Origin: Nocardioides okcheonensis
GTDB taxonomy: Bacteria; Actinomycetota; Actinomycetes; Propionibacteriales; Nocardioidaceae
Assembly: GCF_020991065.1 (NCBI RefSeq)
Contig: NZ_CP087710.1
Span: forward strand, 496,001-560,000
Reading direction: 5' to 3'
Length of the DNA: 64,000 bases
Position 1 is the first letter of the stretch; every line of letters begins with the position of its first letter. Below are positions 29,901-39,357 of this stretch, one piece after another. The notes under the pieces were generated by a model. The model was not told the origin of the DNA and did not search any database. It was given only the letters and a program-made list of their open reading frames with translations. A program made the translations under genes and the position numbers.

Positions 29901-32900
29901 GGCCGGGAGCCGCAGACCCCGCACGAGCAGCTGCTCGCCGGTCTGTTCGCGGAGACCCTCGGGCTCGCCCGCGTGGGCGTCGACGACGACTTCTTCGACC
30001 TCGGCGGGCACTCGCTGCTCGCGACCCGGCTGGTCAGCCGGATCCGCAGCGCCGCCGGTGCGGAGCTCCCGATCCGCGCGCTGTTCGACCACCCGACCGT
30101 CGCCGCCCTCGCCCAGGAGCTCGCGGGCGCTGCGGAGAGCCGCGCCGAGCTGCGGCCGATGCCGCGACCCGACGTGCTCCCGCTGTCGTTCGCACAGCGT
30201 CGCCTGTGGTTCCTCAACCAGCTCGAGCCCGCCGGCGCGGCCTACAACATCCCTGCCGTCCTGCGCCTGTCCGGCGAGGTGGACGTCGCCGCGCTGGAGC
30301 ACGCGGTCCACGACGTCGTCGCCCGACACGAGACCCTGCGGACCACGTTCCCCGAGGTGGACGGCGAGCCGCGCCAGGTCATCGCCGACCCGGACGACGT
30401 GGACCTCGCCGTGGTGACCGACGACCTCACCGGCGCCCCGGCCGACGGCCCGGGCTCGGTGGCCGCCGCGCTGCGCGCCGAGGCCGGCCGCGGGTTCGAC
30501 CTCACCCGCGAGCTCCCGATCCGGGTCCGCGTCCTGCGCGTCGGCGCGCGTGAGCACGTGCTCTCCCTGGTCGTGCACCACGTGGCGGGCGACGGCTGGT
30601 CCCTCGGCCCCCTCGCCGCCGACCTGGCCACCGCCTACGGCGCCCGCGTCGCCGACGGGGTGCCGCCGGACTGGTCGCCGCTCCCGGTCCAGTACGCCGA
30701 CTACACCCTGTGGCAGCGCGACCTCCTCGGCGACGAGGACGACCCGGACAGCGAGATCTCGCGCCAGCTCGACCACTGGACCCGGCAGCTGGCCGGGCTC
30801 CCCACCGAGATCGACCTCCCCCGCGACCGCGCCCGGCCCCGCGAGCGGGTCGAGGCCGACCCGACGGTGGACGCCCGGGTCGAGGTCCGGCTCGATCCCG
30901 ACCTGCGCGACGCGCTGGCCGGCGTCGCGCGCGCCCACGACGTCAGCCTCTTCATGGTCGTCGAGGCGGCCCTCGCCACCCTGCTCGGCCGCCTCGGCGC
31001 CGGCACCGACGTCGCCATCGGCGTACCGGTCGCCGGCCGCACCGACGAGGCGCTCGACGCGCTGGTCGGCTTCTTCGTCAACACGCTCGTGCTGCGCAAC
31101 GACCTGTCCGGCGACCCCACCTTCGACGGGCTCGTCGAGCGGGTGAAGTCCACCGCCCTGGACGCCTACGCGCACCAGGACGTCCCCTTCGAGCGCGTCG
31201 TCGAGGAGGTCTCGCCGGAGCGATCCCTGACCCGGCACCCGCTGTTCCAGGTGATGCTCGCCTTCCAGAACAACGACCCGGCCGACCTCGCACTGCCCGG
31301 ACTCGACGTGTCGGTGGACGCGTCGGCCGGACCCGCGGGCGCGAAGTTCGACCTGTCCGTCGACCTCGGGGAGGTGGAGTCCCCCGACGGACGCACCACC
31401 ATCGCCGGCGCGGTGGAGTACGACCCCGGGCTCTTCGACGCCGACACGGTCCGTGACCTCGTCGTCCGCCTCGAGCGGGTGCTGGCCGCTGTCGCCGCCG
31501 ACCCCGGGGCCCGGATCAGCGACGTCGGGCTGCTCGACGACACCGAGCACGGCGAGGCGCTGCGGGCCACCGACCGCCGCGAGCACGCGCACCGCGGCAC
31601 CGTGGTCGAGGCGTTCACCGCCACCGTCGCCGAGCAGCCCGACGACGTCGCGCTGCGCGCCGGTGACGAGCAGCTGACCTTCGCCGACCTCGACGCTCGC
31701 TCCGCCCGCCTGGCCTCCGTGCTCGTCGATGCCGGTCACACCGGTCAGCGGATCGGGGTCGCCCTCCCCCGCGGCGCCGACCTGGTCGTGGCGCTGCTCG
31801 CCGTGCTGCGCGCCGGCGCGGTCTACCTGCCGATCGACCTCGAGTACCCCCGCACCCGCATCGACCACATCGTCACCGACGCCGACCCGGTGCGGGTCCT
31901 CACCGACCGCGCGTCGGTCGAGCGGCTCCCCGACGGCACCCCCACGGTGCTGCTCGACGACCTGGCCGGCCGCCTCGCGGACCAGTCCCCCGTCGCCGCA
32001 GCGCTGCCGACCCCGGTGCCCGAGGACCCGGCGTACCTCACCTACACCTCCGGCTCGACCGGTCGTCCCAAGGGTGTCCTGGTCGACCACGGTGCGCTCG
32101 GGAACCTCCACGCCCACCAGCGCCGCACCCTCCACGACCCCACGGCCGAGAGCCTCGGCCGCCGGGTGCGCATGGCCCACACCACCGCGGTGTCCTTCGA
32201 CGCCGCGTGGGACCCCATCCTCTGGCTGGTGTCCGGACACGAGCTGCACCTGGTCGACGACGACACGCGCCGCGACCCCGAGGCCCTGGTCTCGCTGGTG
32301 CGCGACGCCGGCATCGACGCGGTGGAGACCACCCCGTCCTACGTCCAGGCCCTGCTCGCGGAGGGCCTCGGCGACACCGGGCTGAGCCTGGCGCTGCTCG
32401 GCGGCGAGGCCGTCGGCCCCGCGCTGTGGCGCGAGCTGCGGTCGCACCCCACGATCCGGGGCGTCAACCTCTACGGCCCCACCGAGGCATGCGTCGACAC
32501 CGTCGTCGCCGACCTCGCCGACAGCGAGACCCCGGTGCTCGGCTCGCCGGTCGACGGGGTCGCGGCCCACGTCCTCGACGCGGCGCTGCGCCCCGTCCCC
32601 GCGGGCGTCCCGGGCGAGCTCTACCTCTCCGGGGTGGCCCTCGCCCGCGGGTACGCCGGTCGGCGCGGACAGACCGCGGAGCGGTTCGTCGCCGACCCCT
32701 ACGGTCCTCCCGGCTCGCGGATGTACCGCACCGGCGACCTGGCCCGTCGTGGGCGCGACGGGTCCATCGCGTTCGTCGGCCGCGTCGACGACCAGGTGAA
32801 GGTCCGCGGCTTCCGCGTCGAGCTCGGCGAGATCGAGTCCGTCCTGGCCGAGCAGCCGGGCGTTGCCGCCGCGGCCGTCGCCGTCCAGACCGACACCTCC

Positions 32901-35900
32901 GGCGCCGGCCGCCTCGCGGCCTGGCTCGTCCCGACCGCGGGCGCCGAGGTCGACGTCGAGGCCGTCCGCACCGCGACGGGCGCGGCGTTGCCCGACTACA
33001 TGGTCCCCGTCGCCTGGGCCACGCTCGAGGCGCTCCCGCTCACGCCCAACGGCAAGCTCGACCGTGACGCGCTCCCCAGCGCCGACGTCGTCCACGCCGG
33101 GCGGGAGGCGAGCACCGACGCGGAGCGCACGCTCGCACGGATCTACGCCGAGGTGCTCGGCCTCGACGAGCCCGCCCCGGCGGACGCCGGGTTCTTCGAC
33201 CTCGGCGGCCACTCGCTGCTCGCCACCCGCCTGGTCAGCCGGATCCGCTCGGAGCTCGGGGTGGAGGTCGGCGTCCGCGCCCTCTTCGAGTCCCCCAGCG
33301 TCGAGCAGCTGGCCGCCCACCTCCCCGCGGCGGGCCGCGCCCGGCGCGCGGTCACCGCGGGCGCGCGACCCGAGCTCGTCCCGCTGTCGTGGGCCCAGCA
33401 CCGGCTGTGGTTCCTCAACCGGCTCGAGGACACCAGCGCGGCCTACCACATCCCGCTCGCCGTGCGGCTGCGCGGCGACCTCGACGACGACGCTCTCGAG
33501 GCCGCGCTGCGCGACGTCGCCGCGCGCCACGAGGTGCTGCGGACCACGCTCCCCGAGACCGACGGCCGGCCCCACCAGCACGTGCACGACGACGTGGACC
33601 TCGTCCTCGAGCGGCTCACCGTCGCCGAGGCCGACCTCGCGGACGCGCTGCGCCGACGGGCCGCGACGCCCTTCGACCTCGCGATCGACCGGCCGCTGCG
33701 CGCCTCGCTGCTCGCCGTCTCCGCCGAGCAGGGTGCCGGCGACCACGTGCTGCTGCTGGTCGTCCACCACGTCGCGGCCGACGGCTGGTCGCTGGGTCCG
33801 CTGGGCCGCGACCTCGCCGAGGCCTACGCCGCCCGCGTGGCCGGCCACGCCCCCGAGCGTGAGCCGCTCGCCGTGCAGTACGCCGACCACGCCCTGTGGC
33901 AGCGCGACGTCCTGGGTGAGGCCGACGACGAGGACAGCCAGCTGGCCACCCAGCTCGCCTGGTGGTCCGAGCAGCTGGCCGGGCTGCCCGCCGAGCTCGA
34001 CCTGCCCACCGACCGGCCCCGCCCGGTCCGGGGCAGCGACGCAGGTGGCGAGGTCCGGTTCTCGCTGGGCGCGGACCTGCACGCCCGCCTGGTCGACTTC
34101 GCGCGTCGTCACGACGCGAGCACGTTCATGCTGCTGCACGCGACCCTGGCCGCGCTGCTGACCCGGCAGGGCGGCGGGCACGACGTGCCGCTCGGCACCC
34201 CCGTGGCCGGGCGCGACGACGAGGCCCTCGACGAGCTCGTCGGGTTCTTCGTCAACACCCTCGTCCTGCGCACCGACACCGCCGGCGACCCGACGCTGCC
34301 GGAGCTGCTGGACCGCGTGCGGCGCACCGACCTCGACGCGTTCGCCCACGCCGACCTGCCGTTCGAGCGGCTGGTCGAGGAGCTCGCGCCGGAGCGGTCG
34401 CTCTCGCGCCACCCGCTCTTCCAGGTGATGCTCACCGCGAACGCGACGACCCCGGGCGACCTGGGCCTCGCCGGCCTGGAGTCCGAGGTCCTCGACGTGG
34501 CCGGCGGGTCCGCCAAGTTCGACCTGTCGTTCTCGGTCGCCGAGCACCACGACGACGGCTCCCCCGCCGGCATCGGTGCCGTGCTCGAGTACGCGGTCGA
34601 CCTGTACGACCACGCGTCGGCCCGGGCGCTCGCCGAGCGCTGGGTGCGCCTGCTCGACCGCTGGCTGGACGCCCCGTCGACGCCGCTGACCGCTGTGCCG
34701 CTGCTGACCAGCGCCGAGCGGGCGGCCGTCGTCCCCCGTGCCACCGAGAGCGAGGTGTCGAGCACCGTGCTCGACACCTGGGCGCGGACCGTCGAGGCGA
34801 AGCCCGACGAGGCGGCCCTGGTCACGACCGGCGAGGGCGGCACCGAGACGCTGACCTTCGCCGAGGTCGCCGAGCTGGCCGACCGGCTCGCGGGCCTCCT
34901 GGCCCGCCGCGGGATCGGGCGCGGCGACGGCGTCGGCCTTGCGGTGCCGCGCTCGGTCGGCAGCATCGTGGGCCTGCTCGGGATCCTGCGGTCGGGGGCG
35001 ACGTACCTGCCCATCGACCCGACGCAGCCCGCGGGCCGGATCGAGGCCGTCACCAGGGCCGCGTCACCGGTGCTGGTCCTGGACACCGACGACCTCGACG
35101 CGCTCGTCGCGGGCACCGACGCGGTGCCCGTCCTGCCGCAGACCTCGACGCTGCCCGACGGGCCACGACCCGGCGACGCGGCGTACGTCCTCTTCACCTC
35201 CGGCTCGACCGGGGAGCCGAAGGGCGTCGTCGTCGAGCACGGCTCGCTCGCCGCGCTGCTGGCACACCACCGTGAGGTCCTGTTCGGACCGGCCGAGGAC
35301 TCCGCCGGCCGGAGGCTCCGCGTCGCACACACCACTGCGGTCACCTTCGACGCGTCGTGGGACCCGGTGCTGTGGATGGTCGCCGGCCACGAGCTGCACC
35401 TGGTCGACGACGACACGCGGGTGGACCCCGAGGCGCTGGTGGCGCTGGTCGCCGAGCGCGGGATCGACGTGCTCGAGACCACGCCGTCCTACGTCGCCGA
35501 GCTCCTGCGCCTGGGCCTGCCCGACCTCGCGGTCACCGCGCTCGGTGGCGAGGCGGTCGGGGACGACCTGTGGCGCGAGCTCGCCGCGCGTCCCGGCCGG
35601 GCGGTCAACCTCTACGGCCCGACCGAGTCGACCGTCGACGCCGTCGTCGCCGACCTGGCCGCGACCGACCACCCCGTGATCGGCGCTCCCGTCGCCGGCA
35701 CCCGGGCCCTGGTGCTCGACGACCGGCTGACGCCGGTCGCACCGGGCGTGCTCGGCGAGCTCTACCTGGCCGGGGCCGGGCTGGCGCGCGCCTACCTGGA
35801 CCGCGCGGGCCTGACGGCCGAGCGTTTCGTCGCAGACCCCTACGGTCCTCCCGGCTCCCGGATGTACCGGACCGGCGACCGGGCCCGCTGGACCGCCGAC

Positions 35901-37220
35901 GGAGACCTCGCCTTCGCCGGGCGGGTCGACGAGCAGGTCAAGGTGCGCGGGTTCCGCGTCGAGCCCGGGGAGGTCGACGCGGTGCTCGCTGCCGTCCCCG
36001 GCGTGGCCCGGGCGGCCACCGTCGCGGCGACCGACGCATCAGGGTCCACGACGCTCGCGTCCTACCTGGTGCCCGAGGAGGGTGTCGTCCTCGACGTCGA
36101 CGCCGTGCGGACAGCCGCGGCCGAGCGGCTGCCGGACTACATGCTCCCGAGCGCGATGGCGGTGCTCGACGAGCTGCCGCTCACCGTGCACGGCAAGCTG
36201 GACCGGCGTGCGCTGCCGGAGCCCGAGGCGGTCGGCGCCGCTGGCGGGACCCCGCCGCGGACCCCGCGTGAGCGGGTGCTCGCGGCGATCTTCGCCGAGG
36301 TCCTCGGGGTGGCCGAGGTCGGCGTCGACGACAGCTTCTTCGCCCTCGGCGGCCACTCGCTGCTCGCCACCCGCCTGGTCTCCCGGATCCGCAGCGCGAC
36401 GGACCAGGAGCTGGCGGTGCGGGCGCTCTTCGAGACTCCGACCGTTGCGGGCCTCGCGGCCCGCCTCGACGGCGAGACGGCGGACGGGTCCGGGCTGGAC
36501 CGGCTCCTGACGCTCCAGGCCGAGGGAGACGGAGCCCCGCTGGTCGCGATCCACCCGATCTCCGGCCTGGCCTGGCCCTACGCCGGGCTGGTGCCGCACG
36601 TGACCGACCGACCGCTGGTGGGCCTGCAGGCGCCCGGGCTGTCCGGCGACGAACCGCTGCCGGCCGACCTCGACGAGCTGGTGACCGGGTACGTCACGGC
36701 GCTGCGCCGCGCCCACCCCCACGGCCCCTACGCGCTGCTGGGCTGGTCGCTCGGCGGCGTCCTGGCGCACCGGGTCGCGGCGCGGCTGCTGGAGGAGGGC
36801 GAGGAGGTGGAGCACCTGCTGCTCCTGGACTCCTACCCCGACGCGGTTCCGATCGAGGTCGACCCGCACGACACCAGCGCTGCCCTGGCCGCGTACCGCG
36901 AGGCCCAGGGCGGCTCGGTCGACGCGCTGCTCGACCTGCTCGGCCCCGACGGCACCCAGCGCCTCGCGCGCGGTGTCGCCGCGGTCGGCGACGCGCTGCG
37001 GGCGGCCGACGAGGCGCCCACCATCGTCGTGCCGACCACGCTGGTCGCCGCGACGCCGGGCCCCGACGGTGCGGCGCTGGCCGACCGGTGGGCGCCCCTC
37101 GTCGGCTCGCGGCCCACCGAGCACGTCGTGGACCACGCGCACTTCGACCTGATGGACCCCGCGGCGCTCGCCGACGTCGGCCCTGTGATCAGGGACACCC
37201 TGCGGGGGGCACACCGATGA
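26976..37220 (+). CDS. Trimodular nonribosomal peptide synthetase, C-A-T-C-A-T-C-A-T-TE
   Basis: This 3,414-residue synthetase has three full modules. C1 about 10-440 with HHLVLDG at 142-148; A1 about 455-965 (core YTSGSTG near 618, K957); T1 with Ser1013. C2 about 1065-1500 with HHVAGDG at 1201; A2 about 1540-2035 (K2027); T2 Ser2080. C3 about 2130-2570 with HHVAADG at 2264; A3 about 2595-3080 (K3074); T3 Ser3128. A terminal thioesterase follows (GWSLGG with Ser3258, Asp3285, His3389). All active-site residues I checked are present, and no epimerase or methyltransferase is seen. C1 resembles the starter C domain of EntF, so the chain probably begins with an acyl or aryl group supplied in trans. 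Predicted A pockets are nearly the same in all modules. The ATG overlaps the preceding gene (ATGA). Confidence 0.95.
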   Translation: MSAAPGSSATRLELTAAQRGLWYAQQLDPDNVVLNIAHYLDVPGTIDPSTYRSAWVTTVDEIDALHATFGEDADGPYQLVADGVEWDLREVDLRDESDPEASARAWMDADLRSLVDLATPPLMTLALLRVADDRTFCYQRIHHLVLDGYGATLAMLRANAVYNALVNGADPGEPFTGPIADLVADDQAYRASDRAEDREFWTDLLGDHPSPTLLADPPQGLPDRLIRCTRDVSSDVTEALSVAAKTMKVSRSTLLIAAFAAYLHRFTGERDVVLGLPVTGRRGKVAKSVPGMVSNIVPLRLDVRPDTPVTDLAAQVSQRVRALLKHQRYRPEDIRADLGLARDARLTGPTINILPIEGTLDFGGHAGTLHNLSVGPVDDMSVVVSRAPDGQGLRIDVDVNPDLYDVTDLEAHLARFLVTLEAIARDHDSTVGAIRVASDADLSVISDATHGTAVDVVQRTVLDFFESQVRRTPDATALVATDSTASFNELDRRANRLARALMDHGAGPGAAVAVALPRRSQFAISLAATHKAGAVVMPVDPDYPSERIGHMLADVRPRVVVTDLSVADRLPELPEGATLLVLDDPDVVAEVLGHSNAPVTDEDRGAHIGADDPAYVVYTSGSTGRPKGIVVQHRSLVNLFASHSTEMFAPARAAVGGRPLRVAHITPVSFDAGWDPILWLIGGHELHLVDEQTMTDPEALVDFLVAHEIDFVETTPTYMEQLVSSGLLGAAGDSIRVLALGGEAVGRELWDLLASRDDLLAYNLFGPAESTVDVVTARIEHHDSPVIGRPVANTRAYVLDPGLQMKPVGAAGELYLAGAGLARSYLDQPGRTAERFVADPYGGPGDRMYRTGDVARWRADGMLEFVERVDDQVKVRGFRVELGEIEARLNERDDVRAAAVVVRESNGVQQLVAYVAGDPDALAPSDLRETVAAAVPAYMVPALYVVLPVMPLTPNGKLDRDALPAPTGEETAGGAGREPQTPHEQLLAGLFAETLGLARVGVDDDFFDLGGHSLLATRLVSRIRSAAGAELPIRALFDHPTVAALAQELAGAAESRAELRPMPRPDVLPLSFAQRRLWFLNQLEPAGAAYNIPAVLRLSGEVDVAALEHAVHDVVARHETLRTTFPEVDGEPRQVIADPDDVDLAVVTDDLTGAPADGPGSVAAALRAEAGRGFDLTRELPIRVRVLRVGAREHVLSLVVHHVAGDGWSLGPLAADLATAYGARVADGVPPDWSPLPVQYADYTLWQRDLLGDEDDPDSEISRQLDHWTRQLAGLPTEIDLPRDRARPRERVEADPTVDARVEVRLDPDLRDALAGVARAHDVSLFMVVEAALATLLGRLGAGTDVAIGVPVAGRTDEALDALVGFFVNTLVLRNDLSGDPTFDGLVERVKSTALDAYAHQDVPFERVVEEVSPERSLTRHPLFQVMLAFQNNDPADLALPGLDVSVDASAGPAGAKFDLSVDLGEVESPDGRTTIAGAVEYDPGLFDADTVRDLVVRLERVLAAVAADPGARISDVGLLDDTEHGEALRATDRREHAHRGTVVEAFTATVAEQPDDVALRAGDEQLTFADLDARSARLASVLVDAGHTGQRIGVALPRGADLVVALLAVLRAGAVYLPIDLEYPRTRIDHIVTDADPVRVLTDRASVERLPDGTPTVLLDDLAGRLADQSPVAAALPTPVPEDPAYLTYTSGSTGRPKGVLVDHGALGNLHAHQRRTLHDPTAESLGRRVRMAHTTAVSFDAAWDPILWLVSGHELHLVDDDTRRDPEALVSLVRDAGIDAVETTPSYVQALLAEGLGDTGLSLALLGGEAVGPALWRELRSHPTIRGVNLYGPTEACVDTVVADLADSETPVLGSPVDGVAAHVLDAALRPVPAGVPGELYLSGVALARGYAGRRGQTAERFVADPYGPPGSRMYRTGDLARRGRDGSIAFVGRVDDQVKVRGFRVELGEIESVLAEQPGVAAAAVAVQTDTSGAGRLAAWLVPTAGAEVDVEAVRTATGAALPDYMVPVAWATLEALPLTPNGKLDRDALPSADVVHAGREASTDAERTLARIYAEVLGLDEPAPADAGFFDLGGHSLLATRLVSRIRSELGVEVGVRALFESPSVEQLAAHLPAAGRARRAVTAGARPELVPLSWAQHRLWFLNRLEDTSAAYHIPLAVRLRGDLDDDALEAALRDVAARHEVLRTTLPETDGRPHQHVHDDVDLVLERLTVAEADLADALRRRAATPFDLAIDRPLRASLLAVSAEQGAGDHVLLLVVHHVAADGWSLGPLGRDLAEAYAARVAGHAPEREPLAVQYADHALWQRDVLGEADDEDSQLATQLAWWSEQLAGLPAELDLPTDRPRPVRGSDAGGEVRFSLGADLHARLVDFARRHDASTFMLLHATLAALLTRQGGGHDVPLGTPVAGRDDEALDELVGFFVNTLVLRTDTAGDPTLPELLDRVRRTDLDAFAHADLPFERLVEELAPERSLSRHPLFQVMLTANATTPGDLGLAGLESEVLDVAGGSAKFDLSFSVAEHHDDGSPAGIGAVLEYAVDLYDHASARALAERWVRLLDRWLDAPSTPLTAVPLLTSAERAAVVPRATESEVSSTVLDTWARTVEAKPDEAALVTTGEGGTETLTFAEVAELADRLAGLLARRGIGRGDGVGLAVPRSVGSIVGLLGILRSGATYLPIDPTQPAGRIEAVTRAASPVLVLDTDDLDALVAGTDAVPVLPQTSTLPDGPRPGDAAYVLFTSGSTGEPKGVVVEHGSLAALLAHHREVLFGPAEDSAGRRLRVAHTTAVTFDASWDPVLWMVAGHELHLVDDDTRVDPEALVALVAERGIDVLETTPSYVAELLRLGLPDLAVTALGGEAVGDDLWRELAARPGRAVNLYGPTESTVDAVVADLAATDHPVIGAPVAGTRALVLDDRLTPVAPGVLGELYLAGAGLARAYLDRAGLTAERFVADPYGPPGSRMYRTGDRARWTADGDLAFAGRVDEQVKVRGFRVEPGEVDAVLAAVPGVARAATVAATDASGSTTLASYLVPEEGVVLDVDAVRTAAAERLPDYMLPSAMAVLDELPLTVHGKLDRRALPEPEAVGAAGGTPPRTPRERVLAAIFAEVLGVAEVGVDDSFFALGGHSLLATRLVSRIRSATDQELAVRALFETPTVAGLAARLDGETADGSGLDRLLTLQAEGDGAPLVAIHPISGLAWPYAGLVPHVTDRPLVGLQAPGLSGDEPLPADLDELVTGYVTALRRAHPHGPYALLGWSLGGVLAHRVAARLLEEGEEVEHLLLLDSYPDAVPIEVDPHDTSAALAAYREAQGGSVDALLDLLGPDGTQRLARGVAAVGDALRAADEAPTIVVPTTLVAATPGPDGAALADRWAPLVGSRPTEHVVDHAHFDLMDPAALADVGPVIRDTLRGAHR

Positions 37221-37299
37221 CGGGGCGGCCACGAACCACGGGTGAGGCACGGCGATCCCGTTGCCGCATCACCGCCCACCCCACCCGAGGAGCAGCGAG

Positions 37300-37503
37300 A
37301 TGACCAACCCGTTCGAGGACACCGACGCCCGCTACTGCGTGCTCGTCAACGCCAAGGGACAGCACTCGCTGTGGCCGGTCTTCGTCGCCGTGCCCGAGGG
37401 CTGGCAGGCCGAGCTCGAGGACGCCACCCGCGACGACGCGATGGCGTGGATCGAGGACAACTGGGACGACCCCGCCACGCTGGGGGTCGCGGTCGGTGGC
37501 TGA
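37300..37503 (+). CDS. mbtH: MbtH-like protein
   Basis: This 67-residue protein is the small activator that binds NRPS adenylation domains. The family core NxxxQxSxWP is present as NAKGQHSLWP, followed by the helix DAMAWIEDNW. The C-terminus (DDPATLGVAVGG) departs from the usual DMRPxSL ending. The ATG at 37300 has GAGGAG upstream; it lies 79 bp after the NRPS gene and its stop overlaps the ABC ATPase start by 8 bp. It probably serves the three A domains of this NRPS. Confidence 0.93.
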   Translation: MTNPFEDTDARYCVLVNAKGQHSLWPVFVAVPEGWQAELEDATRDDAMAWIEDNWDDPATLGVAVGG

Positions 37504-38509
37504 CTCGATCGCCGCCCCCGTCCTTCCCATCGGCCCGGCCCAGACCCGGCCCGCGCTCCGGGCGAGCGGCCTGAGGAAGCGCTTCGGCGACCACCAGGTC
37601 CTCGACGGCGTCGACCTCGAGGTCGCTCCGGGATCCGTCCACGCCCTGCTCGGGCCGAACGGCGCCGGCAAGACCACGACCGTCCGGATCGTCTGCGGCC
37701 TGCTGCGCGCCGACGAGGGCCGCGCGGAGATCGCCGGCCACGACGTCGTCGCCCACAGCCGTGCCGCCCGCGGGGCCCTCGGCCTCTCGGGGCAGTACGC
37801 CGCCGTCGACGAGCACCTGACCGGGTTCGAGAACCTGCACCTGCTCGGGCGGTTGTACGGCATGTCCCGCCGCCGCGCGGCCGACCGCGCCGACGAGCTG
37901 CTCGAGCGCTTCCGGCTCTCCGACGTGGCCGGTCGCCGCTCCGGGCTGTACTCCGGCGGCATGCGCAGGCGCCTCGACCTCGCCGGCGCCCTGGTGGCCC
38001 GCCCGCAGGTCGTCGTGCTCGACGAGCCGACCACCGGGCTGGACCCGCGCAGCCGCCTCGACATGTGGGCCGTCATCGAGGACCTCCTCGTCGACGGCGT
38101 CGCCGTGCTGCTGACCACTCAGTACCTCGAGGAGGCCGACCGGCTGGCCGACCTGATCACGGTGATCGACCGCGGCGTCGTCATCGCACGGGGCAGCGCC
38201 GAGGAGCTCAAGGAGCAGGTCCAGGGCGCGACCATCGCGCTGCGGGTCCGCCACGACAGCGGCCTCGCCGCCGCCGCCCGCGCCCTCGAGACGGTCGGCG
38301 TCGGCACGGCGTCGGTCGACCCCCGCACCGGACGCGCCACCGTGGCCACCGACCGCGGCCCCGAGGTGATGGCCGACCTGCTGGCCCACCTGTCCCGGGA
38401 CGAGGTGGAGCTCATCGACCTCGGCCTGCACCGCAGCTCACTCGACGACGTGTTCCTGGCGCTGACCGGGCACGGCGCCGGCGACCCGAAGGACGGAGGC
38501 ACCGCATGA
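37496..38509 (+). CDS. ABC transporter ATP-binding protein, DrrA type
   Basis: This 337-residue ATPase has Walker A GPNGAGKTTT, signature YSGGMRRRLDLAGAL, Walker B VVVLDEPTTGLDP and the C-terminal extension typical of DrrA drug-export ATPases. The GTG at 37496 overlaps mbtH by 8 bp, and its stop overlaps the permease start (ATGA). With the next gene it should export the NRPS product or give self-resistance. Confidence 0.94.
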   Translation: MADSIAAPVLPIGPAQTRPALRASGLRKRFGDHQVLDGVDLEVAPGSVHALLGPNGAGKTTTVRIVCGLLRADEGRAEIAGHDVVAHSRAARGALGLSGQYAAVDEHLTGFENLHLLGRLYGMSRRRAADRADELLERFRLSDVAGRRSGLYSGGMRRRLDLAGALVARPQVVVLDEPTTGLDPRSRLDMWAVIEDLLVDGVAVLLTTQYLEEADRLADLITVIDRGVVIARGSAEELKEQVQGATIALRVRHDSGLAAAARALETVGVGTASVDPRTGRATVATDRGPEVMADLLAHLSRDEVELIDLGLHRSSLDDVFLALTGHGAGDPKDGGTA

Positions 38510-39357
38510 GTGCCGTTCCCACCGAGACCCGGTCGGGCACGTCGGAGGCGACGCTGCTCGCCGCCGCGGCCGAGACCGTCCGCAACGGCTACGTGCTCAC
38601 GGGGCGCAACATGCGCCACGTGGCCCGCATCCCGGGCCGGATCACCACCGGCCTGGTGCAGCCGATCATGTTCGTGGTGCTGTTCGCCTTCGTGTTCGGC
38701 GGCAGCCTGGGCGGCGAGGACTACCGCCGGTTCCTCATGGCCGGCATCTTCGCCCAGAGCATGGTCTTCAACGCCTCCTTCACGACCGTGGGGCTCGCGA
38801 ACGACCTCCAGAAGGGCATCGTCGAGCGGTTCCGCTCGCTGCCGATGTCGCCGCTGGCGGTCATCCTCGGGCGCACCGTCTCCGACATGGTCGTCGGCGT
38901 CGCCACGCTCGTCGTGACGGCGCTGTGCGGGCTGCTCGTCGGCTGGCGGGTCGAGGGCTCTGCCGGCGACGCGCTGGTCGCGTTCGGCGTGCTGGTCCTG
39001 TTCGGCTTCGCGATGTCCTGGGTCGGCGCGACGGTCGGCGTCTTCGCCCGCACCGTCGAGGTCGCGCAGAGCGCCGGGCTGATCTGGCTCTTCCCGCTCT
39101 CCCTGATCTCCACCGCCTTCGTGTCGGCCGAGAACATGCCGACCCCGCTGCGCGAGTTCGCCGCGTGGAACCCGGTCTCCGCGGTCGCCACCTCGGTGCG
39201 CGACCTGCTCGGCAACCCGACGCCGGCCAGCCTGCCCCAGCCCGACGCCTGGTCGCTCCAGCACCCGACGCTGTACGCCGTCCTGTCATCGCTGGCCGTG
39301 CTGGCGGTCTTCATGCCGCTGGTGCTGGCGCGGTACCGGAGGCTGACGCGCGGGTGA
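38506..39357 (+). CDS. ABC-2 type permease, DrrB-like
   Basis: This 283-residue membrane protein has six helices and the ABC-2 conserved segment (LANDLQKGIVERFRSLPMSP, then AVILGRTVSDMVVG). It pairs with the DrrA-type ATPase encoded just upstream, with ATGA coupling. Its stop overlaps the GTG of the phosphopantetheinyl transferase gene. The substrate is inferred from the operon to be the NRPS product. Confidence 0.93.
   Translation: MSAVPTETRSGTSEATLLAAAAETVRNGYVLTGRNMRHVARIPGRITTGLVQPIMFVVLFAFVFGGSLGGEDYRRFLMAGIFAQSMVFNASFTTVGLANDLQKGIVERFRSLPMSPLAVILGRTVSDMVVGVATLVVTALCGLLVGWRVEGSAGDALVAFGVLVLFGFAMSWVGATVGVFARTVEVAQSAGLIWLFPLSLISTAFVSAENMPTPLREFAAWNPVSAVATSVRDLLGNPTPASLPQPDAWSLQHPTLYAVLSSLAVLAVFMPLVLARYRRLTRG

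Noticed and set aside
29238..34613. A 1,791-codon open frame on the minus strand inside the NRPS gene
   Set aside because: It is the antisense shadow of the GC-rich NRPS gene: its sequence is Val/Gly/Arg/Asp-rich without any domain, while the plus strand has continuous NRPS motifs.
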